Source: Lunularia cruciata (lineage: Eukaryota; Streptophyta; Marchantiopsida; Lunulariales; Lunulariaceae). Taken from it: DNA of 64,000 nucleotides. Every line of letters begins with the position of its first letter. The first letter of the stretch is position 1. The stretch is from NCBI GenBank assembly GCA_948567375.1, contig OX419757.1, positions 48,360,001-48,424,000 of the forward strand. The letters are read 5' to 3'. The notes beneath the pieces are model-generated. The model was given only the letters and a program-made list of their open reading frames with translations. It made no database searches and was not told where the DNA came from. The position numbers and the translations under genes are program-made. This document shows, piece after piece, positions 21,877 through 34,951 of this stretch.

Positions 21877-24020
21877 AAAAGTAAGCTATATGTTTGCTTT
21901 CCTCTAATGTATTAGCTCCTCATAGGCATGTTGTATCAACTATGGTCTCTAAGATAGAAGGGGTCTAACTACTTCCACTCTACCATACCCAAAGACAATG
22001 TCTACACTCCTATCTAAACTAATTGGCTCATTGAAGAACACAATCTCTCTCCTTGACACCAACTATACCACCCACAACACTAGTGCTAAGATATTCTATC
22101 ACTAAGACATCATCATGAATGTCTTGTTGTCATATACCAATATCTCCACCCTTTGGATATGAGATCTCAACCACACCTTTTTGTTTGTACTACAAGAGAT
22201 ATCATTAGAGCCTCAGTCAAGATACACAAAAAGGCATATGCATGCCAACCTAGCATCATCTCCTCATCTATCTTACCATGCAAACATGCTTTAGTATGAT
22301 CTTACCTTGGTTTCTACTTAACCCATCTACATTATTATTCACCACTCCAAGTCTATGAATAACCATGAAATCATACTCAAGTAAGATTATAACCCACCAT
22401 GTATGCTTCCTTAAAATCTTGTCAAAATCCCTCAACCACTTTAGTGGTTCATGATCAATGATGAGAGTGAAGGAGTTACTAAATAAGTAACATCAAAATG
22501 TGCTACTACACACATTGTGGCTAAGCACTCTCTCTCATACAAACTATACCTCACCTTTGATGAATTGTTGGAGCAACTAGCATAAGCCACCACAAACTCC
22601 TTTTCATCATCTGTTGGGTGAGCATTGCTCCAGGCTCCAATGTACCTCAATCAATATGAACATGGAATGGTAGTTCTTTGATTGGTCTCCTAAGAATAGG
22701 TTCAAACATCAACCTCTCCTTGAGCTCTATAAGAGCTTTCTTTTTCTCATCTCCTCAACACAACTCTTATGTAAGTTTGGTCAACTTCATCAAGGCCCTG
22801 GCAATGATACTAAATCCTTTAATATCTGCAATAAAAGTTTGCCAACCCAAGGAATGCTTGCACTCTACTCACATCTGTAGGCTAAGGAATACATGCAATA
22901 GACTCAACCTTGGTTTGTTGAACACCAAGCCCACCAAGATAGATAGTGAGACCCAAATACTCAATGTGGAAGAATATGCACTTCCCAAGATGTAATTTGA
23001 CTCCATGAGATCTCAATCTCTCAAACACCTCCGAAAAAATGTCTCTCATGCTCTTCCATAATAACATTATAGATCAATATGTTATCAGTAAGGCACCAAT
23101 CAAAATCCAAACCTATTAAGATCTTGTCCATGTCCTCTAAAACTCAATATGAGCATTATTTCACCCAAATTATAAGAACTATCAAGGATATAGTATATCC
23201 TTACCATGAAGATCAATAGCCCAAATTTTTGTCTTGGACTTGTCCTCCTCCTTGATTTGCAATTAATGATATCTTGCTCAGAGATCCAAAAACTAAAGCT
23301 TTTGTATGCCCAATCACATCAAATATCTCTTCCAATGTAGGGATAGAATACAAATCAACTCTAGTATATATGTTGATAAGATGGTAATGTAATAACATGG
23401 AGTTAGTAGACAAGTTAGTAGAAGCTAATGAGTTAGTTTTCTAAGCTAAATATAGCAAAAAGTAGATAAAAGGAGCCTAAGAATGGTCTAGAAGCATCAA
23501 GGAAGCTTGCAGATAGAATACTCTAGAAGTACATAAGAAGCTTCTTGGTAAGAAGCTTCTAGGAATTTTCCAAGGTGGAGCAACTTGTATGCCAAGCTAA
23601 AGGCTAGCTTAACTTGTATGCCAAGTATATGGCTAGCTTTGACTCCACATAAGGTGGATCCTAGAAGGAATTCTTTGGACTCTTCATGGGAATTGTGTAC
23701 CCAAGTTGCCAATAAATACTAGAGTTGAGCTCAAACTAGGCATTTAAAGTTCCCCATAATTGAGAGTCCTAATGTGATCTTCCACTTTGATCTTCTATCC
23801 TCTTATTTCTCTCCTTGGTCTTTTGAAGTAATCTCTACATGTGTATCTATCTATGTAGTGACCATGCATATCCTTCTTGATTGGCATCAATATAGTTGAA
23901 GCATACTCCCCATGTGAAATCCCCACCAAACCAACCTCAAAAAGGTCTCTAATCTGGCTTTGAATCAAGGCTCTCACCATGTCACTATATATATAAGGAC
24001 ATAGAAAAACAAGTGTATCA
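21877..24020 (-). pseudogene. Minus-strand Ty3 RT-RNase H remnant, split by a solo LTR
   Basis: Reading right to left: RT entry at 23980-23840 (SQIRDLFEVGLVGISHGEYAS...DRYTCRDY), the solo family C LTR, then RT palm from 23387 (RVDLYSIPTLEEIFDVIGHTKALVF), RT thumb at 23067-22882 (FERLRSHGVKLHLGKCIFF...YLGLTI), RNase H at 22650-22441 (EFVVAYASCSNNSSKVRYSLYERECLA) and an RNase H end near 22345 (NNVDGLSRN). A different Ty3 lineage from families A and B. Integrase was not found; the segment below ~22100 shows nothing clear. Confidence 0.78.
23388..23826 (+). repeat. Solo LTR, family C, copy 1
   Basis: Begins TGTAATAACATGGAGTTAGTAG and ends CTTGGTCTTTTGA. It is flanked by GGTAA (23383-23387) and AGTAA (23827-23831), which fits a 5-bp target duplication with one change, and it splits the RT DY block. 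Family C resembles family A in layout: GAA/TTC palindromes, AATAAATACTAGAG TATA region, GGCATTTAAAG. Confidence 0.8.
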
Positions 24021-27000
24021 TTGAGCTCAATCTAAATACAAAATCCTTTTTAGAGCACCAAAATTTTTCATATTGAAGGCAAAATAACTGATGTAGTTCC
24101 TCAAGAATGTCCAAAATCTTTGTCTTTCTCCTCTTGTAAGCTTGGGTTCAATGTTTAGCTCCTAAGTATCCTCTATAATTGATGTAGAAGTGGAAGATGC
24201 AGTTATAGGTTGCTACACCAAGCTCTTGGGAGCAAAACTATCATGCCCCTGACCACTAGAGTCCGTAACCTCAATGAAAAACTCCCTCTACTCTAGCTAC
24301 AAGCTCCGCACATCCTCTAGCTACATCCAAAGTAGACCAATGGTGTAACCCAAGTAGACCATGCTCACTTAGATGTTCTCCAAGTAGACCACTCTCACTA
24401 GGAATAACTTGTGTCCTAAGAATACCATGCTTACTCAATCCATTGCCCTTAGCATTGGCTTCAATCATCTTGATATGCACAAAGCTCACAAGAGTCCAAG
24501 TGGTGATGCCTCTTAAGCACATTCTACACTACTCAACCAATCCAAGGCTCACAATCCAAAGTTTCTACATCCATAGCTTGACCTAACACGTAGTGCTCAG
24601 ATGCCTTTAACATTACTAAAATGGTGGTAATGTTGATATGGAAACCCATCATCCTCTCTCTCTCTCTCTCTCAATGGCATTAGGTTCCACCAACTGCTAT
24701 AACAATGAGTCTTGAATAAGTCCAAGACCTCCTTCCTCATGAGCATGGGAGGTTGGGAGACTCATGAATGTGGGTAAAGCAGTTTTGGGCTGACCTACAA
24801 GGTTCACCACTGCAAAAGGTGACCTATCAACTACTCCCACCATTTAAGACTTTCATCAAATATCCAAAATACCATTTGATAATAAGGTGGGCTAGTTGTT
24901 GAATCCTATCATAGGCACATTGTAAAACCTCTCTAAGTAAGAGCTTTTTCCACCAAAGACAAAAATAACAAGCTTTTGAACCAACTCTAACCACATTCTA
25001 CAACACAATAGGTCTAATCCAAGACCAACCCTGATTTGTACTCACCACCATCCATGTGAAAGAATCACCTATCAAAGGGATGTTCTTCAAAATGTATGCT
25101 AGAGAAATTACTTGATGAACTTAGAGGTATCAAAATTTAAGTAGCATTTCTCAAAACATACAGAAATGAGGATCTTGTACACCTTGACCTTGTCTACCAC
25201 ATTGTTATAATTTGTTTTTCTCTCTTTGGGAACACACTAGTACCTAGTTGTAGAGCTTAAACTAGGAGATTGTGTGTAAACATGTCACTATAGTTTGAGC
25301 TTGCTTGCTTAAAACCTTCTATCCTTGTTTTCAGTGTTCCTTCTATCAAATAGAGGAATAACAAGCAACCTAAAAAATCTTCACATCATGCACTCATGGT
25401 CTACTGATCATTACTTCCAACATTCCCAAGGAGAAATACACAATATGCCTAGAAAGAAAGAATCTGAGCATAACACATGCACATCAATCCAAGCCAAATG
25501 GGCATACAATCAAGCATGGAGTGGATCCAAACACAAAAAAATTAGCCAAAACTCCTAGTGTTTTTGGTAGAAATATGCTTTAGATCTTCCTTGCTCTATC
25601 CAAGAGATGCTTTCAATTTGTACTCCAATTAAGGAATTTCTATTCCTTTTCATGGAGAAAATTTGATGAGTCTCAAATAAAATAATTTTTTCTTTATAGT
25701 CCTAATTTAGATGTTCTAGAAATCAATGGAAAGCACGTGATATAATATGTTTAATGATATCAAGCAAGCCTTAATTTGGTTGCTACAACTCTCTTGACAA
25801 GATCTCAAACTTTGCCAAATTTTTGTAATTCCAATCTTAATTTCAGAACTCTAAATGAGACTCAAGTCTTGATTCTTGCATAATTTTTGTCCAAATTTTG
25901 GCATAAGGATTCCTATAAAAAATTAGAGAACACTTTAGAAAGCTATTATCTGTTCTCTCCATACCTCAAATTAAACATTTAACATTCAATTTTAGTTGGG
26001 CATAAAATTTCTTATTAACCTTATAAAAATATTTGCAATAAAATTGGTTATACCAAATTTCACTATTTATAAAATTTGAGCTTACCAAAATTTATCTTGT
26101 AGATTTTTGTATTTTGTTTTAACCATTTGTAAATTTTGATGGCTTAATCCTACCCCAAGCCCTAGATATGGATTTATTCTCAAGTTGTGCTAACTTTTGA
26201 GCTCTATAAATTCAAGTATATTTGGTCCAAGACTCTAAATTCTCTATTTGAAAAATTCATATGAATCCTTAACATAAAGGTACAAGACCTAACTACCAAA
26301 AATACTGAAAAATTTTATAAGCTAATTCAAACTAAACTTGAGAAGTGACCAAAGCTCCAAACCTTATCATAATCTCCTTCCACAAACCTTGATTTCCAAT
26401 GCTCCAACTTCAATATATCAGATCAAATTTGAGATTGGACTAAATTTACAATTTCTTGAGCTTAACATGATCAACATTCTATTTTCTTTCCAAACCCCAT
26501 TGATAAATACAAAAGGCTATAATAAAACTCTAAAAGACCTCCAATTTGTGCACTTTGGGTGTAAAATTGCCTCCCTTGCTTCAATTGACCAATCCCACTC
26601 ATAGTTTGCTCGAGTCCCTTAATTCTTGTTTCTAAACCATAGCTTTTTTGCTCTTCTTTCCAACCTTAGTCTTCTCTCCACAAACACTTTCCTTAACTTC
26701 CTCAAATATCAAAAACTCCAAACTTCTCATGTTTGGACCCAATTTCTTGCACTTTTATCACTTAGTCATTTCTATTTTTGACTCATGGACCACACAACTT
26801 CATCTTGAAGCTCTTGTGCAAACTTAAGTCCCTTTTCTTCTACAAGAATACATAAATTGTCAAGTCATAAACTTATCCGTAAGTAAGCATGGAAAGGATA
26901 ATAAGATCCAAGGTTTTCATCATCAATGCCATAAACAAAAGCTCAAAATGTGCTACCATCCAAGCTCAAAATTGATCACAATGCAAAATCTGAAACTTGA

Positions 27001-27585
27001 TGAGAAAAGGATTCAAGAGTGTTAGATCAAGAGTGCATAATATCTTTGGTTCAGATTCTTCTTTTGACACTCTAGCTCCAACACTTTGCTACAACTCTGA
27101 CTCCCCAATATCCTCCTCCTACTCAAGGCTCCAAAGACTTAACAAACTTTCCCCTTACTTCATCAAGTCTCCACCACTTTTATTTATCAAAGCCCATGAA
27201 AAAGACACAATTTTAATCCATATGGCCAATCACTTAAATTACATAGATTTCTTGCATAGTAATATGTCAACTGTGGGATACACTATACAATCCACTCTTG
27301 CAATATAGAGATAAATAATACTAAAATAAATTTTCATTATCTGTACAAAACCACAACACAATATTGTGTATGTCTCTAACATGGGCATCCAAAAATCACC
27401 AAATGAATTGTACCATAACTCTAAATCCTATGCCCTTAGCAAAGAAATATATGATGTTAGGGACTTTTTGTAACCCCTAATTGTTAATATTGGTAATAAT
27501 TTTGGATACCAATAAGCCAAGTGTGTCATAAAATGTAGAGAGACTTGTCTAACAATCTAATCTTTCTCCACATACATGTACCTCT
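24021..27585. other. No recognisable gene; decayed AT-rich sequence
   Basis: 24021-25350 probably belongs to the upstream (gag/protease) side of the minus-strand Ty3 remnant, since 24522-24271 is open on that strand, but no domain can be named. A short (TC)n tract lies near 24652-24673. 25350-27585 is AT-rich with only short open stretches and no TE domain I recognise. Confidence 0.5.
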
Positions 27586-28174
27586 AAATAATACTTATAG
27601 CTAGACATATTATCTAGAGGTGAAAATTTGCTTGGTAACATTTGGAATGATGTTATACATGGTGGACCAAGTAAATTTGATATAGGTGTCACCAAAAGAT
27701 TACTTCCACAAATTGAGCAAGAGCAAAAAAAAAAAAACACCTTGAAAACTTCATAGCCAATTTTGGATGCCTAAATGGATGGATTAAGCCTAAAAATAGA
27801 AAAACTCCCTGCCCTCTACCCCCCCAACCCACCCCACCCCAACCCAATATTTTTCCTATGGAGGCCTTTCCAATAGTACCTCACCCATGTGATTTTGAGC
27901 TTCCTACAAGAAGATTTTGTAAAGATTCCTTTTAGTCAAACTTGTTTGACCAACTAGATATGACAAGGACAAACATGTCATCCATAAAACTAATCTAGGG
28001 GTGAATCTTTCTGACATGTCACCAATCCATATATCTTATCCAAGGGTGGAGCTTCCTTTGAGTGGATCCTCTTTGCTATATAATAAAGACAAGGTGTTCC
28101 TTTGGGATATTGGAGTATTGAGTATTGAAGCTTTGTGTTTCTCTTGGGGTTTCTTTTATCCTCAAAGTATTACA
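27586..28174 (+). repeat. Family B LTR, copy B2
   Basis: Starts around TAATACTTATAGCTAGACATATTATC and ends CTCAAAGTATTACA. The body follows B1 throughout (CACCTTGAAAACTT, TTTTGAGCTTCCTACAAGAAGA, TTTGCTATATAATAAAGAC). It contains an A12 run and a C-rich tract near 27818-27845. No internal family B sequence is attached, so it may be a solo LTR. Confidence 0.72.
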
Positions 28175-28494
28175 ATATGTATACTTGCTTGCAATATCAC
28201 AACTAGTCTAGTGTTCATATCACCAAAAATATCTAATAAGAATTCTCTTTCCATAGGATATTACTAAGCAATAGGTGTGCTATCCAAAGATGATAAGGTA
28301 AAACAATCCATGCTCTTTGAAAGGCTACACTCCAAGCTTTTTGTACCAATTGATCTACATGGTTTTGCAATGCCTCATTGGAACTCCACAATGGGACATC
28401 CAAGGAAGATGGAGCAACCCCACTAGTACTCCAAATTTGAGCAATCTACTATATTGGGTAATCCTCTGCATTGCATTCTTCTCCAATAACTCAC

Positions 28495-29237
28495 TGTAAT
28501 ACCAAGAGCTAGCCATATGATCTAGATGTGAAATTTGGTTTGGTGACATCTAGAATGATGTTATACATGATGGTCAAAATATATCAGATATAAGTGTCAC
28601 TAAAAGAGTACTTTTACTAATAGAGATGAAACCAAAATAGACTTGAGAACCTTAGAACCAATGGCTAGACATATAATTTAAAGGTGAGAATTGGTTTGGT
28701 AACATCTGGAAGGATGTTACACATGATGGACTAAACAGATCAGAAAGATGTATCACCAAAAGAGGACTTCTACTAATAGAGTAGGAATCAAAATATGCCT
28801 GAAATCTTTGAATGCAATTTCAGAGGCCTAAACGGATGAATTAGGCCTCAAAAATGTGCAGATTCACCTCCCCTCTCCCAATTGAAGAAAGGCTGGCCTT
28901 CCCTAACCCTTGGTTTGTCTAGAGTCGAGAGCTTTCCAATGGTACCTTATGTGATTTTGAGACTCCTACAAGAAGATTCCCTAAAAGATTCCCTCCTATC
29001 AAAGCTTGTTTGACCAACCAGATAGGACCTAGACCAACATGTCACCCATCCAAGTAAGTAATCCAAGGGTGGAGCTTGCTGATATGTCACCTATCTGTGT
29101 GCCTAATCCTATGGTGGAGCTTCCTTGGAGGAGATCCTCTTTGTCTATATAATAAAGAGAAGGTGCTCCTTTGGGGCACCAAATTGTTGAGTGTGTAATC
29201 TGTGTTTTCCCTCTTCTCTTGTCCTTGGAGTATTACA
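28495..29237 (+). repeat. Family B LTR, copy B3, with internal duplication
   Basis: TGTAATACCAAGAGCTAGCC ... CTTGGAGTATTACA, 743 nt against 592 for B1. The extra length is a second copy of the LTR's first ~170 nt: the GCTAGACATAT...GGATGTTACACATGATGGAC segment appears at ~28506 and again at ~28662. Confidence 0.75.
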
Positions 29238-29475
29238 CTCACCAAGCCAAATAATAAAACCATTGAAATTTGAGATTGATGCTCTAGTACTTGATTATAG
29301 TGACCCAAAACTACCACTACTAAAGTGCATTGATATAAACAACATACATGTTCCTCACCTAACAACCAGCTTGGCCTACAAGAAGTTGTCTTCTCCTCTT
29401 AATCAATGCTAAAACCCATTGAGTATAATATTTTAGGCTCTATATTTTAGGCAGTATATGTAGCATATTTTAGGT

Positions 29476-29726
29476 CACATGTGTCCATTGCTCTAGAGGG
29501 CAGTGGCTTGTGCAATCCATAAGAGAGCAATCACACTGGGTGATGCTTCTTTGGATGTACACCATATGACTTGCATAGTTTAGATATCTTAGGTGCAGTA
29601 GGGCAGATTTATCATATAGACTCTATTGGGGCCTAGCACCATTTTACCTTTTTCATCTTTCCCTTGTACAGCTTGATGGAGTCTTCTCATCCTTCATGTT
29701 CTCTACACGGTTGCCTTTTTCTTCTT
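29476..29726 (-). repeat. Dispersed repeat R1, copy 2 (minus strand)
   Basis: The reverse complement carries the same landmarks as copy 1, including AACCGTGTAGAGAACATGAAGG, GTACAAGGGAAAGA and CTCTAGAGCAATGGACACA in the same order. It retains sequence past the point where copy 1 is cut by the A1 LTR. Both ends sit in TE sequence, with decayed protease on the right. Confidence 0.65.
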
Positions 29727-29732
29727 GAGTAT

Positions 29733-30310
29733 AATATTACTCCACCAACTAGCATATCATATGACTCTACTACTATTGTAATGGTTGGATCTCTCACCAC
29801 AAAACTATCAATCAAATGACTAGGCTGAATCTAGATAATGAGCTCTTCACATGTGATGTACTATATGGAACCACCTCTTAGAGATGTTTGGATCTGAAAT
29901 AAACACCTCTCTACATTGGTCTTCCATAGCCCAAGTCTAACAGCGATAGTCTTTTCCAACATGAAGAGTTATGCCCCAGATTCTAATAAGATTATTTGTA
30001 GTGTATAGACCTTCCTTGAGGTATCAACCATCTTTCTTCTAGAAGAAATAACCACACCATCCTTGCTCTCACAAAGAGTGGCAATCAATCAGGACATTAG
30101 AGTTGGGTACTTGGAATTCCTTGCTTCCAAGATCATATCATGCAAGAGGTATGCTTGGCCGTAGGCTCAAAAAAGAAGGGCCATTGGTTTGTTATGAGCT
30201 TCAGCTTCCAATGTAAACATGTCACTAGTTGAGAATGAAGGAGAGCATATAATAAATTGAGCCACACTCAATATGATACTAGACACAATGTCTATAGAAG
30301 TAGGTGTGTA
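29733..30310 (-). pseudogene. Minus-strand Ty3 aspartic protease remnant
   Basis: Reading right to left: LLESGAxLFMLEKTIAVRLGL, where plant Ty3 proteases of this lineage have D-S-G-A (here E-S-G-A), then LFQIQTSLRGG, then IVVESYDMLVGGVILY, which matches the late protease block of that lineage. Frames are interrupted. It may belong to the same element as the gag at 30760-32420. Confidence 0.6.
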
Positions 30311-30315
30311 ACAAG

Positions 30316-30745
30316 TGTAATAATATGGAGTTAGTAGAATTTAATGAGTTAGTAGTCTAAACTAAATGTAGCAAAAGGAAGTAGAACTATCCAAAGAACG
30401 TTTTGGAAGTAGTGAGAAAGCTAATGGGTAGAATATTCTAAAAGCATCCAAGAAGCTTCTTAGTGAGAAACTTTCAAGAACTTTACAATGATAGAGTAAC
30501 TTGTACGCCAAGCAAATGGTTAGCTTAGCTTGTATGCCAAGTAAATGACTAGCTTAGCTTCCACCCCAAGTACGGTTTCTCCTAGAAGGAACCTTCCTTG
30601 GAAGCTCCTTGGGAGTCTTAGACCTATGTTACCTTTAAATACCCAAGCCAATCTTTAGCTAGGCATTTGGAGTTTCACTTGAGAATCCCAATATGATATT
30701 CCACTCAAGTCTTTTATTCTCATATTTCTCTCCTAGTCTTTTACA
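30316..30745 (+). repeat. Solo LTR, family C, copy 2
   Basis: 430 nt, TGTAATAATATGGAGTTAGTAG ... CTAGTCTTTTACA. Flanked by ACAAG (30311-30315) and ACTAG (30746-30750), a 5-bp target duplication with one change. It lies between gag and protease of the minus-strand Ty3 remnant. Confidence 0.85.
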
Positions 30746-30759
30746 ACTAGTGTTTAGTC

Positions 30760-32420
30760 TATCATGAACTCCATCACCACCTACCATAACTACACTAGGA
30801 TGTCTAAGAGCCATGGATGTCATTTAAAAGTATGAAAGATTAGAGAAATTTGACTTATCTACCAACCTCTCCTCTTTGTGGGTCCAACTCCACTAATGTT
30901 CCTCTAGGCTCAAGAGCATGTATTGCACTTCTAGTCATTGTGGTGGATAAATTTACTTGTGTTGATCCTCAAATCTATTTGTGTAGATCAACACAAGATT
31001 TATCTTTATCATTAGAAGTGGAAGCCTCAACTCCTAAATCTGATCTCCTTTGAGTTATAGCCATGCTAGCTAATCTTTGCTCCAAATGCTCAACCCAAGT
31101 AGCCATGGCATATCATAAGCAAGGGTAAGTGTTATGCCCCTATTGGGTGCATATCCTCTATCAAGGTGGTAAAGGAGACCTCCCTACCACCTTGTCTTCC
31201 ATGACCTAGAGTTCCTCTATCACATGCAGTAGTAGTCTTGCCACTCCATAACTCTAAGTATAAGTCACATTATTAATCACTAGAATATCAACAAATCTGT
31301 GGCAATTGTTACATTGTCTCTAGGCTGGTTGAGGTATCATGTACACTACCTTGGTTGCTCTCTCTCTTGTGGTAGGATCCAACACAAGTAGCCAATGAGG
31401 GGTGATGTTAATTGTAACACCACCCTTCATGGGCTATTATTGACCAAAAAATGAAGGTAAGGGTCTATGTGCACTGGGCTCTCCATTTTCTCCATAAGAT
31501 TGAGGCTATTCACTCTACTCTCAACAAGCCAACAAAATGTTGTTCACTCTATTGCATTCTATAAGAATTAATTGTTGTGAATGAGGTCTCCTTACCAAAC
31601 TAAGATGTGACTAATCTCCCCTCCACCATGTTGAGCTTAATATGCTCTGCCAAACCAAAGACCACCACCAAAGTTGGTGAGTTAGCCTACAACAATGTAG
31701 CATCATGTGCTCTATGTCATAGCTCCTTGTCCAATATCCCATAACAGATTTAAAATGCTTAGGCCTCAATAACTCCTTGAGTGAACTAATCAACCATCTC
31801 ATGCAAGCCTCAATCTACAATCTCATGCAAATCTCAATTTGCAAACTCATGTAAGTCTTAATGCAATCAACCATCTCATACCTTGCATAAGCTTTCTCTG
31901 GCCTTTGACTAAAACTCTTACAAACTCTTCACCTTATTAATTTTCACTTCTTGGTAATTCTACCTCAAGCACTAGAAGAACTTCAGCATAGCACTAAACC
32001 CCGGTACCACTACACCACCTCTTGTAGTGGTATCTCTACTTGTAGTAGCATCATCTCTAATTAATACCCATCCATTAGATACACAAATGCTACTAGGGCT
32101 ATTACTCATGGGTGTTGTTGGTCTACCAACCAAGCTTGAAGTGATGGAGATGAAGTTTACAGATCAATATTGTTTCCATAACTCAATCTCCTCCAAATAT
32201 GTTCTCTTGAGGTCATGGTAGTCATCCATTAGTAGCTTCTGTAAGTGTTGGAACAACCTCCTTCCATGCCATGAAAGGTGTGAATAAATTTGGGTTCCAC
32301 ACATGCTATAGATCATATCAACTATCAAACTCTTGGATGAAAATATCCAACTCAACAATACCCATTATACAAGAATAATGCTTGAGTCTTTTGGAGACCC
32401 TATAAATCTTGTCTGTCCTA
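30760..32420 (-). pseudogene. Minus-strand Ty3 gag remnant
   Basis: A long decayed frame read right to left. Recognisable pieces are LKELLRPKHFKSVMGYWTRSYDIEHMML (31802-31700) and WVEHLEQRLASMAITQRRSD (~31110-31050), which have the helical, charged character of plant Ty3 Gag. No zinc knuckle was found. The assignment rests on position upstream of the protease and on composition. Confidence 0.45.
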
Positions 32421-34951
32421 TAAAAATAGTATGGACACATAATATGTACTCTCTATTGAATCAGCTTCCGTATCAAATTTCAAATTGGAATCAATCTCCT
32501 CCTTCACTAGGACTTAAGATACATGCTTATATCAAGTGTCACTCCTTGTAAACCCATTATGTATTGTAGAGAAATCCTCTTGAATCCTCAAAGACCTCTA
32601 TCATGATGATGTTCCCTAAACTATAACCATAACCACCGAGTAATACCACTAAAAACCACCATTAAGTGCCAATAATCAACTGAACACCACCCACTTATAT
32701 AACTCTAATTGTTACAACTACACTAGAGGAAAGAGCAACCTATAACATTCCATCAAAACACATACTCTTATGATCTACAAGTCATCACTTCTTGCCTTAT
32801 TGGAGGAGGAATATAAGTAGTCTTATTGGTTGTCATTCCAACCTCACTACCAAGAGTACACTAGAGCAACAACTCTCTAATATCAAAACACCTCACACAA
32901 AACCTAGTGCATAAACAAGAAATATAGAATAGAGGGAGTCCAATCACAAGAAATCTAAATGATAACCCTATATGTCACAAACCCAAACCAAATTGACTTT
33001 ACCACCATTTTGCATTTGATAGAATATGGGCTCTATCTACTCCCGCACTACCAGAAATACCAAGTATTAGATCAACTATCCTCTCCTAGCCAAAGCCACA
33101 TAGGTAAATATGAGTCCACCAATATGACAATAAGTGAGGGTGGTATATGACCTGTTTCTTTGCACAACATCTAAGGGGTATATGGCTCCCAAGTGGAGTC
33201 TCAGTTGGGCTTGGCCTATAGTTGGAGCTCTACAATTGTAAATTTTGAGACTCCAAAAGGTCATCTAGATCAGATTGAATCCACTAAATCCAACCATAAC
33301 TCAAGCAACCTCTAAATTAGCTCAATCCCTTGCCAATCTGGTAGATCTCTAACTCTTTTGCCAAATTTAAATCACTAAATCACGCTAGTTTTTCCAATTT
33401 GGAGATAAGGAACTCCAAATCCCTAATTCAAGGAGATTGGTTCCTAGATCCAACTCCAATTTTGCACCTTGGCATGATTTAGAACTCCCAATGTTCAATT
33501 CCATTTTCTCATACTTAGATTGACTCCTTGGTCTAAGAAATTGAACACCTACTTTTGCAAATTTGGATATTTTGGTAGCACTTCCACACCTAGTCCACCA
33601 ATTTTCAAATCCATAATCAAATCCTATAGCACTTTTGTACAATTTCCCTCTCAAAGAAATGTAACACAATGATCAAAGGTACCAACAATCTTCCAAGCTT
33701 GGAAATACTACCAAACCCCCCACTTCTTGCACCTATTTCCACTTGATTCACTTACTTCTTTGATGCAATTAGTCAATCACAAACTCAATTCAAATTAGAA
33801 ACTCAATATACTATCAACAATATAAAAAATTAAGCCTTGCACACTCTAGCTAAGAGACTACAAGTGATGCTTTTCAATATTTATCCACCATAACCAAGAT
33901 CTTGAAGATTCAACATCATAGAAGTTAACTCTTTGGAGTTGCACTTCAAAGAAATACCCCTTTAGAGCAGCCTAAAATCCAACACTAATGGAGCCTCAAA
34001 CATACAAATAGTATAACTAATGGTAGCTCTAACAATGTGATAAGTAGCATTGACAAAAATTCTAGGCACCACTAAATAGTCTTTAAACAATTACTAATGT
34101 AAATATGACCTCCACGATTAACACTCCAACTTCTAAGCAAACTAGCTTTAGCATTATAAATATCATGACAACAAATTTTAAATTAAAAATTAAAAAATTG
34201 AATAGTAAATTACAAATAAAAACAGAATATTATTGTAGATAAATTTTCTATAAAATATAGATAATTCAATGATAATAAAAATTAATCACCAAAGTTGTAA
34301 TATATCAAGAAGATTCCAAATAATAATATATAAGAAATTTACTATGTAAATTAAGAAAGTATATCATTGAAATAATATCCATATATATATACTATAGAAC
34401 ATAATACTAATTCAATAATAAGGATCTTAATATATTTTAACAATCTAGTAAAGTTATAAGCTCATATAAGTCAATAATGTTATATTAATAAAATATGAAA
34501 TGGCAATATTATACAAATATTAGCTTTATTAGTCATATGTTCATAACTATAAATAAAATACTTTTGAATTTGTAAAGGAATGATATTGCAATATCTTATA
34601 ATATAATCTTGAATATACTAGTCACTTGTCACTTGTCACTTGTCTAAAATCAAGCATGGTATAGTATTATTGTGTGTATGAATTCAACCCAAGATAATAA
34701 AGTTATAAGCAAAATAGAAGAAGAGAAAATGTAAGTCTTTTCTTTCAAAGTGTGCAAGCATATCAATTTAACAATCTTTGCTTTGTTTGTATCTTGATCA
34801 AGGATGAGATTTTATTACATATACAACTAAACTTGCACAACTTATTCATAAATTAAGGATGAAAGTATGACAACCTAATGTTGACCAAAAAGTGGTATAA
34901 TGGCAAGAAACAAGTTTTTTTCCTTGAGGACATGGGCAAAAAATGGCTAGT
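32421..34951. other. No recognisable gene; AT-rich
   Basis: Short open stretches only. 34150-34620 is the most AT-rich part of the window, dominated by ATAATA/TATATA strings. A small TCACTTG triplet repeat is at ~34620-34645. It may be degraded element interior, but no domain or terminal repeat supports that. Confidence 0.5.

Noticed and set aside
24650-24675. (TC)n tract
   Set aside because: Ordinary short microsatellite in decayed TE sequence.
33385-33669. 94-codon minus-strand ORF (33669-33385) as a gene
   Set aside because: Low-complexity AT-rich context, no homologous blocks, no splice or TE context to support it.
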